From assembly GCA_045540015.1 (NCBI GenBank), contig JAZQGP010000033.1, positions 1 to 64,000 of the forward strand: DNA of 64,000 nt. Reading direction: 5' to 3'. The DNA comes from UMGS1387 sp045540015. GTDB taxonomy: Bacteria > Bacillota > Clostridia > Oscillospirales > CAG-382. A program made the position numbers and the translations under genes. The notes under the pieces are model-generated. The model had not been told where the DNA came from, did no database searches, and saw only the letters and a program-made list of their open reading frames with translations. This document shows, piece by piece, positions 43,470-52,719 of the stretch; the first letter of the stretch is position 1; every line of letters starts with the position of its first letter.

Positions 43470-44714
43470 TTATTTCTCTCTTTTCAGTGCATATTTTTCG
43501 TATATTTCAATTCTTTTTGAAACGCCTGTTTCCTTGGAGAATTTTGTGCAGGCAGTATTTCTTGCGTTTTGCGAAAGTGTTCTGCAAAGCTCTTTATCTT
43601 CATACAGCTTCATAATTGCATTGACCGCATCGGATGCGTTTTCAGGCTGCGTACAAATACCTGCATTTACATTCTTTACTGTCCTACACAAGTCGCTGTC
43701 CTCATCAAAGGAAGCAATAACAGGCGTTGCGCACGCCATAATGCTTGCCGCCTTACTCGGAAAAGCACCGTCCCCGACGCCTTTTTTACATATAACAAAG
43801 GAAGCATCACCAAGGCTGTAAACCTCGCTTACTCTGTCAACGCTCTGCATTGGGAACATCTTTATATTTGACAGTTTACTGTCCTCAATTCGCTTTTCAA
43901 GCTTTGCCTTTTCGCTTCCCTCTCCGAAAATGACAAACATGATATTTTCATTGTCACGCATTTTTTCGGCGCACTCAACTACAAGCTCAATATTCTGCGA
44001 AGCACCGAGGTTTCCTGCGTAAGTTACATAAAACTTATCCCTTGGAAGCCCAAATTCATCAAACAGCGTATTTTCTTCTCTTGAAACGGGAACTGTTTTC
44101 TCCGTGTCAATCCAGTTATAGACAACACTTATCTTTTCTTCGGGAACGCCTTTTTCAACAAGGCTGTCCTTTATGCTTTCGGAAATCACAATTATGTGTG
44201 ATGCGTTTTTATATGTAACATTCGATACCCATGAACCGATTTTCCACAAAAGAGAACCTTTTTGTGTCATTCCGGTACTTACAAGCGATTCGGGGAAAAG
44301 GTCCTGGACAATATAAATAAGAGGAAGCTTTTTGAGTTTTGTAATTACTGTTCCCATCAGTCCGTTTATCGGCGGTGTACTGCCTATCGGCATAACATCA
44401 ACGTCCTTTGAAACAAGACCGAACCACATAAGACATAAATCGCAGATGCAGTATCTTATCGCTCTCATAAGAGCGTTCCTTCCCTCTCTGTAAAGGGGAA
44501 AACGGTATATTTCAACAGCACCGTCAAGGTCTGTATCATGTCTTCTTTTTTTATATTCGCGTCTTACTTCATCCGAAACTCCTCTTGACGGAGTAGGAGC
44601 ATAAACCTTCATTGTATGTCCTGCCTCTGCAAGTGCCTTACGCATTGCTTCCGACAGGTGTGCACCGGATGTTTTTTCAGGCTTGAAATACGCGTCAATA
44701 TATAATACTTTCAC
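43470..44714 (-). CDS. WbuB-like GT4 glycosyltransferase
   Basis: 414 residues. The start VLYIDAYFKPEKTSGAHLSEAM, the DVMPIGSTPPINGLMGTVI segment, LIYIVQDLFPESLVSTGM, VVYNWIDTEKTVPV and the donor part FYVTYAGNLGASQNIELVVECA match the WbuB group of family 4, whose members are linked to N-acetyl-L-fucosamine transfer in O-antigen loci. That agrees with the UDP-L-FucNAc genes in this operon, making it the best candidate for that step. DGAFPSKAASIMACATPVIA replaces the usual EX7E helix. Confidence 0.85.
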   Translation of the reverse strand: MKVLYIDAYFKPEKTSGAHLSEAMRKALAEAGHTMKVYAPTPSRGVSDEVRREYKKRRHDTDLDGAVEIYRFPLYREGRNALMRAIRYCICDLCLMWFGLVSKDVDVMPIGSTPPINGLMGTVITKLKKLPLIYIVQDLFPESLVSTGMTQKGSLLWKIGSWVSNVTYKNASHIIVISESIKDSLVEKGVPEEKISVVYNWIDTEKTVPVSREENTLFDEFGLPRDKFYVTYAGNLGASQNIELVVECAEKMRDNENIMFVIFGEGSEKAKLEKRIEDSKLSNIKMFPMQSVDRVSEVYSLGDASFVICKKGVGDGAFPSKAASIMACATPVIASFDEDSDLCRTVKNVNAGICTQPENASDAVNAIMKLYEDKELCRTLSQNARNTACTKFSKETGVSKRIEIYEKYALKREK

Positions 44715-44732
44715 TTATCCACTCCCAAAAAA

Positions 44733-45809
44733 TCAATTAAACAAAGTTTTTACCAGTTCTTCGGTATGCTCTTCAAACATAGGTCCGCTTACAAGCTGAT
44801 AGTAAAACAAACCCATGCCGTTAAGATTATATTCTATTACAAGCGGAATACCCTGTTCATCAAAGGTAACATCCCATGCAAGAAGCCCAAAATGAGCAAG
44901 CTGTTCGTGTGCTTTTTCAACAACTTCTATTGCTTTATCAAAATTCGGAAGCTTTATTCCTTTGATTGCCGTTCCGTCAGGCAGGGTTGAAGTCGACTTT
45001 CCGTTGGCATAATACGCTTTTTCCTTAAGGCTTCCGTCATTTTCAACGCCGATAATAATCATGCCCTCTCCGTCTTCACCAACATCACCGTTATCTGAAA
45101 TTGAATCAGAGGTACTAGCACGAAGTGAAGCATTAAGGAAATTCACCTTACCGTTTATAAAGAGCGTATTCATCCTCACTATATTGACGGAACGCTTACT
45201 GAATTTTGCCATTGTTTCATGCTGTTTAATAAGAACTTGAACCACAAAGTTTTCCTTGAAGTCATCAAAGAACGCCAATATATCATCGTTTTCTGTTATA
45301 AGCGCAACTTTTCTTCCGTTTCCGCTGTTCATTGACGGTTTTATAATGCTTTGCTTATTTTCTATAACAAGCTCAACCGCCTTCTCTTTGGAAATAACAT
45401 TATAATCATGGTCATAAAACACACCGTTTACGTTTCTTATGTAAGAATACGGCAGATTTACATTCTGAAGAAAACGATCAAAATAGCACTTATCATTCCA
45501 TGCAAGATTTAGTGCACGGTTATTAAGCGGGGGCTCTATTTTTGTTCTGAAGAGCATTTCGGGGCATATCTTGGGGTCAAAAACTCCCGTAATACTGTAA
45601 TAAAGCTCATGGGATGAAAAATCAAAATTCTTTTCATTTTTCCACAGTTTCAGAACTTCTTGCTTTTGCTTATTCGAAAGCTTTTTAATCTCGATACCAT
45701 TTTTTTTAAAATGTTCTATGTGATGTGCGTTTACATCCTTTGCGTATTTATACCTGAATACAAAACGAGCAAAATCATCAACTTTATTATAAATTGTTCT
45801 TAAACTCAT
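44733..45809 (-). CDS. Sugar-transfer-associated ATP-grasp protein, copy 1
   Basis: 358 residues from ATG 45809, since AAGG lies 9 bases upstream; an ATG three codons earlier sits on the site. It belongs to the ATP-grasp group of capsule loci (ATPgrasp_ST): SIIKPSMNSGNGRKVALI, FVVQVLIKQHETMAKF, SVNIVRMNTLF, DGEGMIIIGVENDG and LAWDVTFDEQGIPLVIEYNLNG. ATP-grasp enzymes join a carboxylate to an amine through an acyl phosphate. A tandem paralogue lies 19 bp upstream. It may attach an amino acid to a sugar or the reverse; the substrate is unknown. Confidence 0.8.
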   Translation of the reverse strand: MSLRTIYNKVDDFARFVFRYKYAKDVNAHHIEHFKKNGIEIKKLSNKQKQEVLKLWKNEKNFDFSSHELYYSITGVFDPKICPEMLFRTKIEPPLNNRALNLAWNDKCYFDRFLQNVNLPYSYIRNVNGVFYDHDYNVISKEKAVELVIENKQSIIKPSMNSGNGRKVALITENDDILAFFDDFKENFVVQVLIKQHETMAKFSKRSVNIVRMNTLFINGKVNFLNASLRASTSDSISDNGDVGEDGEGMIIIGVENDGSLKEKAYYANGKSTSTLPDGTAIKGIKLPNFDKAIEVVEKAHEQLAHFGLLAWDVTFDEQGIPLVIEYNLNGMGLFYYQLVSGPMFEEHTEELVKTLFN

Positions 45810-45828
45810 ATTTATCATCCTTCATCAA

Positions 45829-46908
45829 TTATTTTCCGAAAACTTCGTCCATAATTCTGTCGGTAAGATCACCGAAAAGAGGTCCGTTGGAAAACTGGTG
45901 CAGATTGATTCCGCCCTTTCTCATGTTAACCTCAACAAGCACGGCTTCTCCTTCGTTATCAATAGCAATATCCCACGAAACAAGTCTAAAGTTTCCTATT
46001 ACAGGATGTGCTTTCATTACAAGCTCAACTGCCTTATCATAAGACGGTACGCTTTTACCTTTGAACACATATCCTTGCGGATGTATGTCAGTTTTTTCAC
46101 CAGTAAAGTAATTATATGCAAACTCCTGTAGAGTACCGTCATCGTTTATTCCCGCACTTATTCCGCCTGCAGTAACATTGTCAACGCGACTGGAATTCTT
46201 TCCCATTCTCAAACACGAGGAAAGAATATGTACTCCGTCCTCAAGAAGAACTGAACAAATTCTTACTGTATTAATTGAAGTGGCATGTACCTTGTTAAGT
46301 TCCTCATGCTGTTTGATGATACACTGAACAATGTAATCTTTATTACTCTTATCATGAATAAACTGCAGAATCTTTTCCTTATCCTCACAGCATTTCCAGA
46401 ACTGAATTCCTCTACCACTTCCGGATTCCTGAGAAGGTTTGCAAATAACTTCTGTATGCTGCATAATTTTTTCAAAAGCTTCATCGGCAGATATCTGACA
46501 GTAATTTTTATCTAAAAGTATACTTCCACACTTTCTTATTACTGTTTCGGGTTGCTTTATATCAGAAAAAATTTTTGAATAGTAATTCTTATCATTGAAT
46601 CCCCATCCAAGCTTTCTGGAATTAAAGTGCTGGTCAAGCTTTGTATAATAAAGAGTATGCGGAACATATCTTACATCTGTAATACCATTTTTAGATGCAT
46701 AATACCATCCCCATTTAGGCGACGCATTCATATATTTCGACCAATAGGCCTTATACTCTTTTGCATACTGTTTTGGAACCGGCTCTTTTGTGATATACTT
46801 TTTCAAATCACGGCATTCCTGAAATTTGTTGATTGTATTTGCAGCCCAAGTTTCAATGCCTTCAAAAACTGCGTAGTACAAAGCTTTAGCTTGTTTACTT
46901 ACTGACAT
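45829..46908 (-). CDS. Sugar-transfer-associated ATP-grasp protein, copy 2
   Basis: 359 residues. It has the same plan as its downstream neighbour but clearly diverged: VICKPSQESGSGRGIQFW, YIVQCIIKQHEELNKVHATSINTVRI, GGISAGINDDG and SWDIAIDNEGEAVLVEVNMRKGG. The N-terminal 60 residues (TWAANTINKFQECRDL...) differ. The tandem pair suggests two related ligation steps or two acceptor sites. It sits between the initiating transferase and the first ATP-grasp copy. Confidence 0.8.
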   Translation of the reverse strand: MSVSKQAKALYYAVFEGIETWAANTINKFQECRDLKKYITKEPVPKQYAKEYKAYWSKYMNASPKWGWYYASKNGITDVRYVPHTLYYTKLDQHFNSRKLGWGFNDKNYYSKIFSDIKQPETVIRKCGSILLDKNYCQISADEAFEKIMQHTEVICKPSQESGSGRGIQFWKCCEDKEKILQFIHDKSNKDYIVQCIIKQHEELNKVHATSINTVRICSVLLEDGVHILSSCLRMGKNSSRVDNVTAGGISAGINDDGTLQEFAYNYFTGEKTDIHPQGYVFKGKSVPSYDKAVELVMKAHPVIGNFRLVSWDIAIDNEGEAVLVEVNMRKGGINLHQFSNGPLFGDLTDRIMDEVFGK

Positions 46909-46934
46909 TACAGTAATCCTCCAAAATCAAATTG

Positions 46935-47636
46935 TTATTTTATAACCTTTTCGTTTTCACTTTCCTGCACATTTGCAACAGAAACATCATCTATACGTAG
47001 TTCTTCCTTCGAAGTTCCCGCCTTATTTGTATAAACCTGCTCGGTTTTTAGAACGGTGACTATTGTCTTAAAGAAAATCTTAAAATCAAGAGCAAACGTT
47101 ACGTTCTGTGCATACCATGCATCCTTTAATCTCTTTTCTCTAACAGAAAGACCGTTTCTGTAATATGCCTGCGTATAGCCCGTAATACCCGGCTTTACGT
47201 CCATCTTTGGCTTTTCGTCGTCAAGATAATTACCGAGTGCTCCTGCCCCGCTTGCTCTCGGACCGATAAGTGTCATATTTCCAACAAGCACATTTAAAAA
47301 CTGCGGGAGCTCATCAATGCTTGTTTTTCTTATGAATTTTCCTACCTTCGTTACTCTATCGTCGTCGGGTGCATTATATGTAGAGCCGTCTTTATTTGTC
47401 CAGTTGGGTGCATCTACAATCATCGAGCGGAACTTATACATATCGAAAATCACGCTGTTTTTTCCGATTCGCTTTGCTCTGTAGAAAACAGGTCCGCCGT
47501 CATCAAGCTTTATTGCAATGCCTACAACTGCAATAATAACCAGCAAAAACGGGAGTGCGACAAGTCCTATAACGATGTCTGCAGCTCTTTTGACAAACTT
47601 CACATAAAAGCTTTCGCTGTTTGTTTTTTTACTCAT
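46935..47636 (-). CDS. Initiating sugar transferase (WcaJ/PglC-type phosphoglycosyl transferase)
   Basis: 233 residues. An N-terminal membrane hairpin (AADIVIGLVALPFLLVIIAVVGIAI) leads into the bacterial sugar-transferase domain: KFRSM, KTSIDELPQFLNVLVGNM, LIGPRASG, DVKPGITGYTQAYYRN. These enzymes move sugar-1-phosphate from a UDP-sugar onto undecaprenyl phosphate and start repeat-unit synthesis. It is followed (downstream) by ATP-grasp genes rather than glycosyltransferases. The C-terminal 35 residues are an acidic tail. Confidence 0.9.
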   Translation of the reverse strand: MSKKTNSESFYVKFVKRAADIVIGLVALPFLLVIIAVVGIAIKLDDGGPVFYRAKRIGKNSVIFDMYKFRSMIVDAPNWTNKDGSTYNAPDDDRVTKVGKFIRKTSIDELPQFLNVLVGNMTLIGPRASGAGALGNYLDDEKPKMDVKPGITGYTQAYYRNGLSVREKRLKDAWYAQNVTFALDFKIFFKTIVTVLKTEQVYTNKAGTSKEELRIDDVSVANVQESENEKVIK

Positions 47637-47638
47637 TT

Positions 47639-48850
47639 TTACACCTCAGAAGGATTTATTATAATATAGTCTTTGAGAACATTCTTTGCTCTCTCTGCGT
47701 TTTGCTCTGCTTCATCGGGAGTGTCGCCTTCGGCTATTACCCAACCGCAGTTGTCGGATTTATCCGTGTATACTCTCTGCACGTCTCCGACGCTCTTTCT
47801 CATCACAACACCAATAACGCCGTTTTCGCCAACAACGTCATCCATCGGCTTAATCTCTGAAATGATACCCTCGTTATATATGAGAAGTCTTGTTGCTACA
47901 CATTTACACATTTTTGGACTTGCATCAACCTCTTCTCCAAGTGCAAGATGTATTGTATTGTCAATAACGCTGACCCCTCTTGAAAAAGGAACCATATGAG
48001 AAGCAATAAGATTCTGACCTATTCGTATACCGCAGTCGATTATGTACGGTTTTTTATCTTCATCCGACAGTATCACATCGAAGTTTACGCTTCCCATGTT
48101 AACGCCTAGTGCCTTAACTGCTTTTACAGCCTCGTCGCCTATAGTCTTTTCAAGCTCACAAGGTAAGCCGGACGGTGTTCTGTGACCGTAAGAAATGCTG
48201 TCATTGTCATTGCCGTTCTTTTCAAATGTTGTCTTGACTATTGCATAAACGTAAACATCCTCGCCACTAACAAAAACTTCTACGCTGTATTCTTCACCCT
48301 GAATATAGCTCTCAACATAAACCTCGTTGTATCTTGCGCTGTCAAAAGCATAGTCAATAGCAGCACTGAGTTCTGTTTCATCCTGTACGACGCTTACTCC
48401 CTTACTTCCGGAACCGTCACTGGGCTTTATAACGCAGGGGTATGAAAAGCTATGCTTTTTTGCATCTTCCGGGCTGTAAATTTCAAAGAAATCGCCCTTT
48501 ATATTAAGTCCTGCCTGCGAAAGCACTTTTTTTATTTTATATTTACTCTTTGATATTTCTGCCGTTTCAACCGGAAGTGCATTAAGTCCCATTTCTTTGG
48601 CAATATAAGCAACAGTCGGAAGTGTGAGTGTTGCTCCGTAAGTCATAACCGCATCTATTTTAAGCTCTTTTGCATACGCAAGGCACGCATCTTTATCCAT
48701 AACGTCAATGCACTTATATCCGTTTGCACATTCAAAACCTATTGCATTTTTGTTGTAATCCACGCAGTAGGATTCATATCCAAGCTCTCGTATGCGCTTT
48801 ATCAAGGGAGTTTGATAAGCTCCTGCGCCGACAACAAGTATTCTTTTCAT
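47639..48850 (-). CDS. ATP-grasp carboxylate-amine ligase, copy A
   Basis: 403 residues. A pre-ATP-grasp domain starts ILVVGAGAYQTPLIKRIRELGY; the ATP-grasp has YPCVIKPSDGSGSKGVSVV, EEYSVEVFVSG, GSVNFDVILSDEDKKPYIIDCGIRIGQN and a C-terminal domain. Such enzymes make amide or peptide bonds (as in dipeptide or D-Ala ligases) or carboxylate-sugar amides. Its nearest neighbour is a paralogue 23 bp upstream. The two probably act in sequence on a precursor whose amino group could come from the DegT enzyme. Confidence 0.8.
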   Translation of the reverse strand: MKRILVVGAGAYQTPLIKRIRELGYESYCVDYNKNAIGFECANGYKCIDVMDKDACLAYAKELKIDAVMTYGATLTLPTVAYIAKEMGLNALPVETAEISKSKYKIKKVLSQAGLNIKGDFFEIYSPEDAKKHSFSYPCVIKPSDGSGSKGVSVVQDETELSAAIDYAFDSARYNEVYVESYIQGEEYSVEVFVSGEDVYVYAIVKTTFEKNGNDNDSISYGHRTPSGLPCELEKTIGDEAVKAVKALGVNMGSVNFDVILSDEDKKPYIIDCGIRIGQNLIASHMVPFSRGVSVIDNTIHLALGEEVDASPKMCKCVATRLLIYNEGIISEIKPMDDVVGENGVIGVVMRKSVGDVQRVYTDKSDNCGWVIAEGDTPDEAEQNAERAKNVLKDYIIINPSEV

Positions 48851-48873
48851 GCTTTTTGCCTCTCACATCCGTT

Positions 48874-50067
48874 TTATTCGGTAAAAATATATTCAGTTAT
48901 AAACTCAAATACTTTCTGTGCCTTTTCGTTTGCCTCATCAAACCTTTTCGCTCTTGCAACAACATATCCGCATCCATCAAGGTTTGTGTGATACTCATGT
49001 ATTTGTTGACCAAGTTCAAGGTGGTGATAAATCTCAACGTCATACTGCTTTTCAAGTAATGCAAAATCGGGAAGCCTTTTAACAACTGCATCCTTTTCAA
49101 AAGCAAGCAGTCTTGTTGCAACAGCTCCGTGTTTTTCTGCAGACATTTCTACTCTGTCACCCACGGCATTTCTTATCATCTGTGCAACGTAATCAATGCC
49201 TGTTCCATAAGGAATTATGCATGGTCCTATCATATTGCCGCCCATTCGTGCACCGATATCAACAATGTGTACCTTACCTTCATCGGTTATAAGCATATCC
49301 ATATTCACAGAACCAAAATTTATACCAAGAGCCTTTATAGCACTTTTGACACAGGCTTTAACCTTGCTTTCAATCTCCGGTGCAAGTCCTGACGGTATTG
49401 CATGTCCGAGTTCTGCGTAATACGGAGGTTTTGTCATCCACTTTTTCATGACTCCGAGCACATGAATCTCGCCATTCACCACAAGGCTTTCCGCGCCGTA
49501 CTCTCTGCCGTTTATAAAAGTTTCAATTTCTGCTTTATGCGTTATGGACGCATCCATGGCAATACGGCATGCGTTATCAAGTTCCTTCTTGCACAAAACT
49601 TTGTTTGCACCTCTGCTGCCCGAACCGTCACACGGCTTTACCATAACCGGATAGGAAAGCTTCTCCGACAAAGCCCGTATATCAGTATCTTGTGTCACCT
49701 CAAACGCTTGCTCTGTGTCATCAACATTATCCTCATAGAGGCATCTGCGAATAAGATATTTATTCTTTATTCTCTTTGCAGCTTCGTAGTCAAGTCCCGG
49801 CAAATTCATATGCTTTGCAATATACGATGCTGTCAAGACACCGTAATCGGTAGCCGCTGTCAGTACGCCGTCTATATTCTCTTTTTTTGCATATTCAAGG
49901 CAAGCCTTTTCATCAACAATGTTTATCACCGCATGTGCATCGGCATACTCAAATCCGACAGCCTCCGGGTTTGCATCAACCGCCAGCGTATAATATCCGA
50001 GGCTCTTTGCCCTTTTAATAACAAAGCTCTGTAAAAAGCCTGCCCCGATAACAAGTAGTTTTTTCAT
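48874..50067 (-). CDS. ATP-grasp carboxylate-amine ligase, copy B
   Basis: 397 residues with the same domain plan as copy A: LLVIGAGFLQSFVIKRAKSLGY, YPVMVKPCDGSGSRGANKV, REYGAESLVVNGEIHVLG, FGSVNMDMLITDEGKVHIVDIGARMGGNMIG. The central part (HAIPSGLAPEIE) parallels the RTPSGLPCELE segment of copy A. Tandem duplication followed by divergence is the likely origin. It follows the DegT gene by 3 bp, so it is made at a similar rate. Confidence 0.8.
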   Translation of the reverse strand: MKKLLVIGAGFLQSFVIKRAKSLGYYTLAVDANPEAVGFEYADAHAVINIVDEKACLEYAKKENIDGVLTAATDYGVLTASYIAKHMNLPGLDYEAAKRIKNKYLIRRCLYEDNVDDTEQAFEVTQDTDIRALSEKLSYPVMVKPCDGSGSRGANKVLCKKELDNACRIAMDASITHKAEIETFINGREYGAESLVVNGEIHVLGVMKKWMTKPPYYAELGHAIPSGLAPEIESKVKACVKSAIKALGINFGSVNMDMLITDEGKVHIVDIGARMGGNMIGPCIIPYGTGIDYVAQMIRNAVGDRVEMSAEKHGAVATRLLAFEKDAVVKRLPDFALLEKQYDVEIYHHLELGQQIHEYHTNLDGCGYVVARAKRFDEANEKAQKVFEFITEYIFTE

Positions 50068-50070
50068 TTC

Positions 50071-51303
50071 TTACTTCCCCTGAGCTTCCTTCACAATCTC
50101 ACTGTAATTCTCAATCACATACTCAACTTCTTCGTCTGTAAGGCAAGTATGCAGCGGAAGTGTAATTTCATTTTCAAAATGAGCATATGCATTCGGGAAA
50201 TCCTTAATATCAAAACCCAGGTTTTTATATGCGGTATGCATAGGAAGCGGTTTGTAATGAACATTACATGCAATACCGCACTCAGCCATCTTTACGATGA
50301 TTTCATTACGTTTCTCGGAGTTTATTCCGGGAACTCGCGTAATATACAAATGACCGCTTGACTGATAATTTTCAGTATAATGCTCAAGCACCGATATTCC
50401 CAAAGGTTTTAAGGCTCTGTCATATCTTGAAATAATCTCTTTTCTGCGGCTGAGCATTTCAGGATAACGCTCCATTTGAGCAAGTCCCATTGCTGCCGCA
50501 ATGTCTGTCATATTACACTTATACCACGTGCCGATAATATCATATTCCCAAGCACCGAGCTTTGTTTTGGCAAGAGCATCCTTTGACTGACCGTGTAGTG
50601 AAAAAAGCTGAAGCTGTTTATATATATCATCATCAGAAATGCCTTTAATTGTGCGCCATGTAAGTGCACCACCCTCTGCTGTTGTAAAATTCTTTACCGC
50701 ATGGAAAGAAAAGCTTGAAAAGTCGGCAACATTGCCTATCATTCTATCACCGAACTTTGCACCGAAAGCATGTGCTGTATCTGCCATCACCGCAATTCTT
50801 CCAAGGGCTTTCTGAATATCGTTTTTGGCTGTAAATACAGATTTTTTTGCCTCAACAACCTCAAAAAGACGATTATAGTTACACGGCACACCGCCAAGAT
50901 CTACCGGAATAATCGCCTTTGTATTTTTGTTGATTTTTTTTGCAACATCCTCATAATCCATTTCAAGGCTGTCTTTTTGCACATCGCACAGTACAAGCTT
51001 TGCTCCGACGTGGCAAACAACGGAAGCAGAAGCCGTATATGTATAAGCCGGAACAATAACCTCGTCGCCCTCTCCTATTCCCATAACTCTCAAGGCAAGC
51101 TCTGCACATGCGGTCTGAGAATTGAGACAGCAGGCTTTGTTTGTTCCGACATATTCAGCTATCTGTTTTTCTAGAAGCTTTGTTTTTGGTCCGGTTGTAA
51201 TCCAGCCGGAATGAAGAGCCGCTGCTACCTTCTCTATTTCAAGTTCCGATATATCGGGAGGAGAAAAAGGAATATTCATCTTATTCTCCGCATTTCTGTT
51301 CAT
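50071..51303 (-). CDS. DegT/DnrJ/EryC1/StrS-type sugar aminotransferase
   Basis: 410 residues, first gene of the capsule operon. Type I PLP fold: NIPFSPPDISELEIEKV at the start, GWITTGPKTK, LNSQTACAELALRV, VIVPAYTYTASASVV, AVMADTAHAFGA and FSFHAVKNFTTAEGG, where Lys is the expected PLP lysine. These enzymes aminate a keto-sugar nucleotide using glutamate. A 4-keto sugar is needed as substrate; the CapE product or another intermediate is possible. GGGAGG precedes ATG 51303; an ATG eight codons later also has GGAG. Confidence 0.9.
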   Translation of the reverse strand: MNRNAENKMNIPFSPPDISELEIEKVAAALHSGWITTGPKTKLLEKQIAEYVGTNKACCLNSQTACAELALRVMGIGEGDEVIVPAYTYTASASVVCHVGAKLVLCDVQKDSLEMDYEDVAKKINKNTKAIIPVDLGGVPCNYNRLFEVVEAKKSVFTAKNDIQKALGRIAVMADTAHAFGAKFGDRMIGNVADFSSFSFHAVKNFTTAEGGALTWRTIKGISDDDIYKQLQLFSLHGQSKDALAKTKLGAWEYDIIGTWYKCNMTDIAAAMGLAQMERYPEMLSRRKEIISRYDRALKPLGISVLEHYTENYQSSGHLYITRVPGINSEKRNEIIVKMAECGIACNVHYKPLPMHTAYKNLGFDIKDFPNAYAHFENEITLPLHTCLTDEEVEYVIENYSEIVKEAQGK

Positions 51304-51445
51304 CTGGCACGCCTCCCAAATAAAAGCCGACTGACGCGTTTTTCACGCCCGTCGTTAAATAATATATTTAACTCAAAATTTCTATTTTACAAATCAAGTT
51401 TACAATCTTTTCATCAAAATTCTGCAAAACTACATATTCTGTATT

Positions 51446-51474
51446 ATTGTAACATACATTATATTATTTGTCAA
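51446..51474 (-). promoter_or_regulatory. Promoter of the capsule operon
   Basis: On the minus strand: TTGACA (51474-51469), 17 bases, TACAAT (51451-51446). Start of transcription near 51438 leaves a leader of about 135 bases. It is the only good promoter seen for the roughly 25-kb operon. Confidence 0.85.
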
Positions 51475-51581
51475 CCTTTTCTGTAAGCGCATATTCATAT
51501 TTATGTTACACTATTATCAACAAATAGCTAACCCTTGAATAAGGAACCATTCATTTTGCAGCGGTCAAATGAAAAATCCGG

Positions 51582-51610
51582 TTGCGAAAACAAAAAAGGT
51601 GTGATATACT
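51582..51610 (+). promoter_or_regulatory. Promoter of the iron-sulfur reductase gene
   Basis: TTGCGA at 51582-51587, 17 bases, TATACT at 51605-51610, followed by GGAGG and the ATG at 51642. Confidence 0.65.
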
Positions 51611-51641
51611 ACTGCCGAGAAATCTCTTTGGAGGCTAAAAT

Positions 51642-52664
51642 ATGAAAAACGTAATACTGGGAAGCACAGGAATAAGTGCGAACAAAAACGGTTTCGGAGC
51701 ACTTCCGATACAGAGAGTTTCGCAGGAATATGCGGCGATGCTTTTGCGAAAAGCGTACAACTCAGGAATAAACTATTTTGACACGGCAAGAATGTATTCC
51801 GACAGCGAAGAAAAAATAGGATACGTTCTCTCAGACGTGCGTGATAAAATATACATTGCAACCAAAACAGGAGCAACGACGGTTGAGGGCTTTTGGCACG
51901 ATTTAAGCACGAGCCTTGAGCTTCTCAAAACAGACTACATAGACGTATACCAGTTCCACAACATTGCATTTTGCCCAAAGCCGGGCGATGGAAGCGGTCT
52001 GTACGAGGCAATGCTTGAGGCTAAAGCTCAAGGCAAAATACGTCACATAGGCATTACAAACCACAGACTTTCCGTTGCAGAGGAAGCTGTAAAGAGCGGA
52101 CTGTACGAAACGCTTCAGTTTCCATTCTGCCATCTTTCTACAAAGGAAGCTGAGCTTGTTGAGCTTTGCCGTGAAAATAACGTAGGCTTTATCGCAATGA
52201 AAGCTCTCTCAGGAGGACTTATAACAAATGCGCTTGCCGCTTTCTCATTCATGTCGGAATACGACAACGTTCTGCCGATTTGGGGTGTTCAGAGAGAAAG
52301 CGAGCTTGACGAGTTTCTGTCGTTTGCCGAAAAAGATGTGAAAATGACAGACGAAATACGTGCAATTATTGAAAAAGACAGGCTTGAGCTTATCGGTGGT
52401 TTTTGCCGCGGCTGCGGCTACTGCATGCCCTGTCCTGCAGGCATTCGCATAAACGACTGTGCGCGAATGATACAGCTCATACGCAGAAGTCCGTCAAAAA
52501 ACTGGCTGACAGAAGAAAGCAAAAAAATGATGATGAATATCGAAAACTGCATCGGATGCGGAAAGTGCAAGTCAAAGTGCCCGTACGGGCTTGACACTCC
52601 TGAGCTTTTGAAGAAGAATCTTGAGGACTACAAAAACATACTTTCGGGAAAAGTGTCTGTTTAA
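51642..52664 (+). CDS. Aldo/keto reductase with C-terminal 4Fe-4S domain
   Basis: 340 residues. ATG follows TTGGAGG. The AKR barrel shows NKNGFGALPIQ, NYFDTARMYSDSEEKIG (Asp/Tyr of the active tetrad), ATKTGA, DYIDVYQFHN and IRHIGITNH. The C-terminal 90 residues carry two Cys clusters, CRGCGYCMPCPAG and CIGCGKCKSKCPYG, which fit 4Fe-4S binding (each may supply ligands to two clusters). Such fused oxidoreductases are common in anaerobes. The gene is transcribed alone and away from the capsule operon. Substrate unknown. Confidence 0.9.
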   Translation: MKNVILGSTGISANKNGFGALPIQRVSQEYAAMLLRKAYNSGINYFDTARMYSDSEEKIGYVLSDVRDKIYIATKTGATTVEGFWHDLSTSLELLKTDYIDVYQFHNIAFCPKPGDGSGLYEAMLEAKAQGKIRHIGITNHRLSVAEEAVKSGLYETLQFPFCHLSTKEAELVELCRENNVGFIAMKALSGGLITNALAAFSFMSEYDNVLPIWGVQRESELDEFLSFAEKDVKMTDEIRAIIEKDRLELIGGFCRGCGYCMPCPAGIRINDCARMIQLIRRSPSKNWLTEESKKMMMNIENCIGCGKCKSKCPYGLDTPELLKKNLEDYKNILSGKVSV

Positions 52665-52683
52665 ATTAAATATTCAAAAGCTC

Positions 52684-52712
52684 TTGACAAAAGCGTTTTA
52701 TTATGTTATGAT
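52684..52712 (+). promoter_or_regulatory. Promoter of the CorC/HlyC leader RNA
   Basis: TTGACA at 52684-52689, 17 bases, TATGAT at 52707-52712. Transcription would start near 52720, about 220 bases before the start codon. Confidence 0.8.
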
Positions 52713-52719
52713 AACGTAA

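Larger units (their letters stand above)
51304..51641. other. Divergent control region between the capsule operon and the reductase gene
   Basis: No gene lies here. It holds the capsule leader (about 51304-51438), a palindrome GTTAAAT-AATAT-ATTTAAC at 51354-51372, the minus-strand capsule promoter (51446-51474) and the plus-strand promoter of the reductase gene (51582-51610). Confidence 0.75.
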
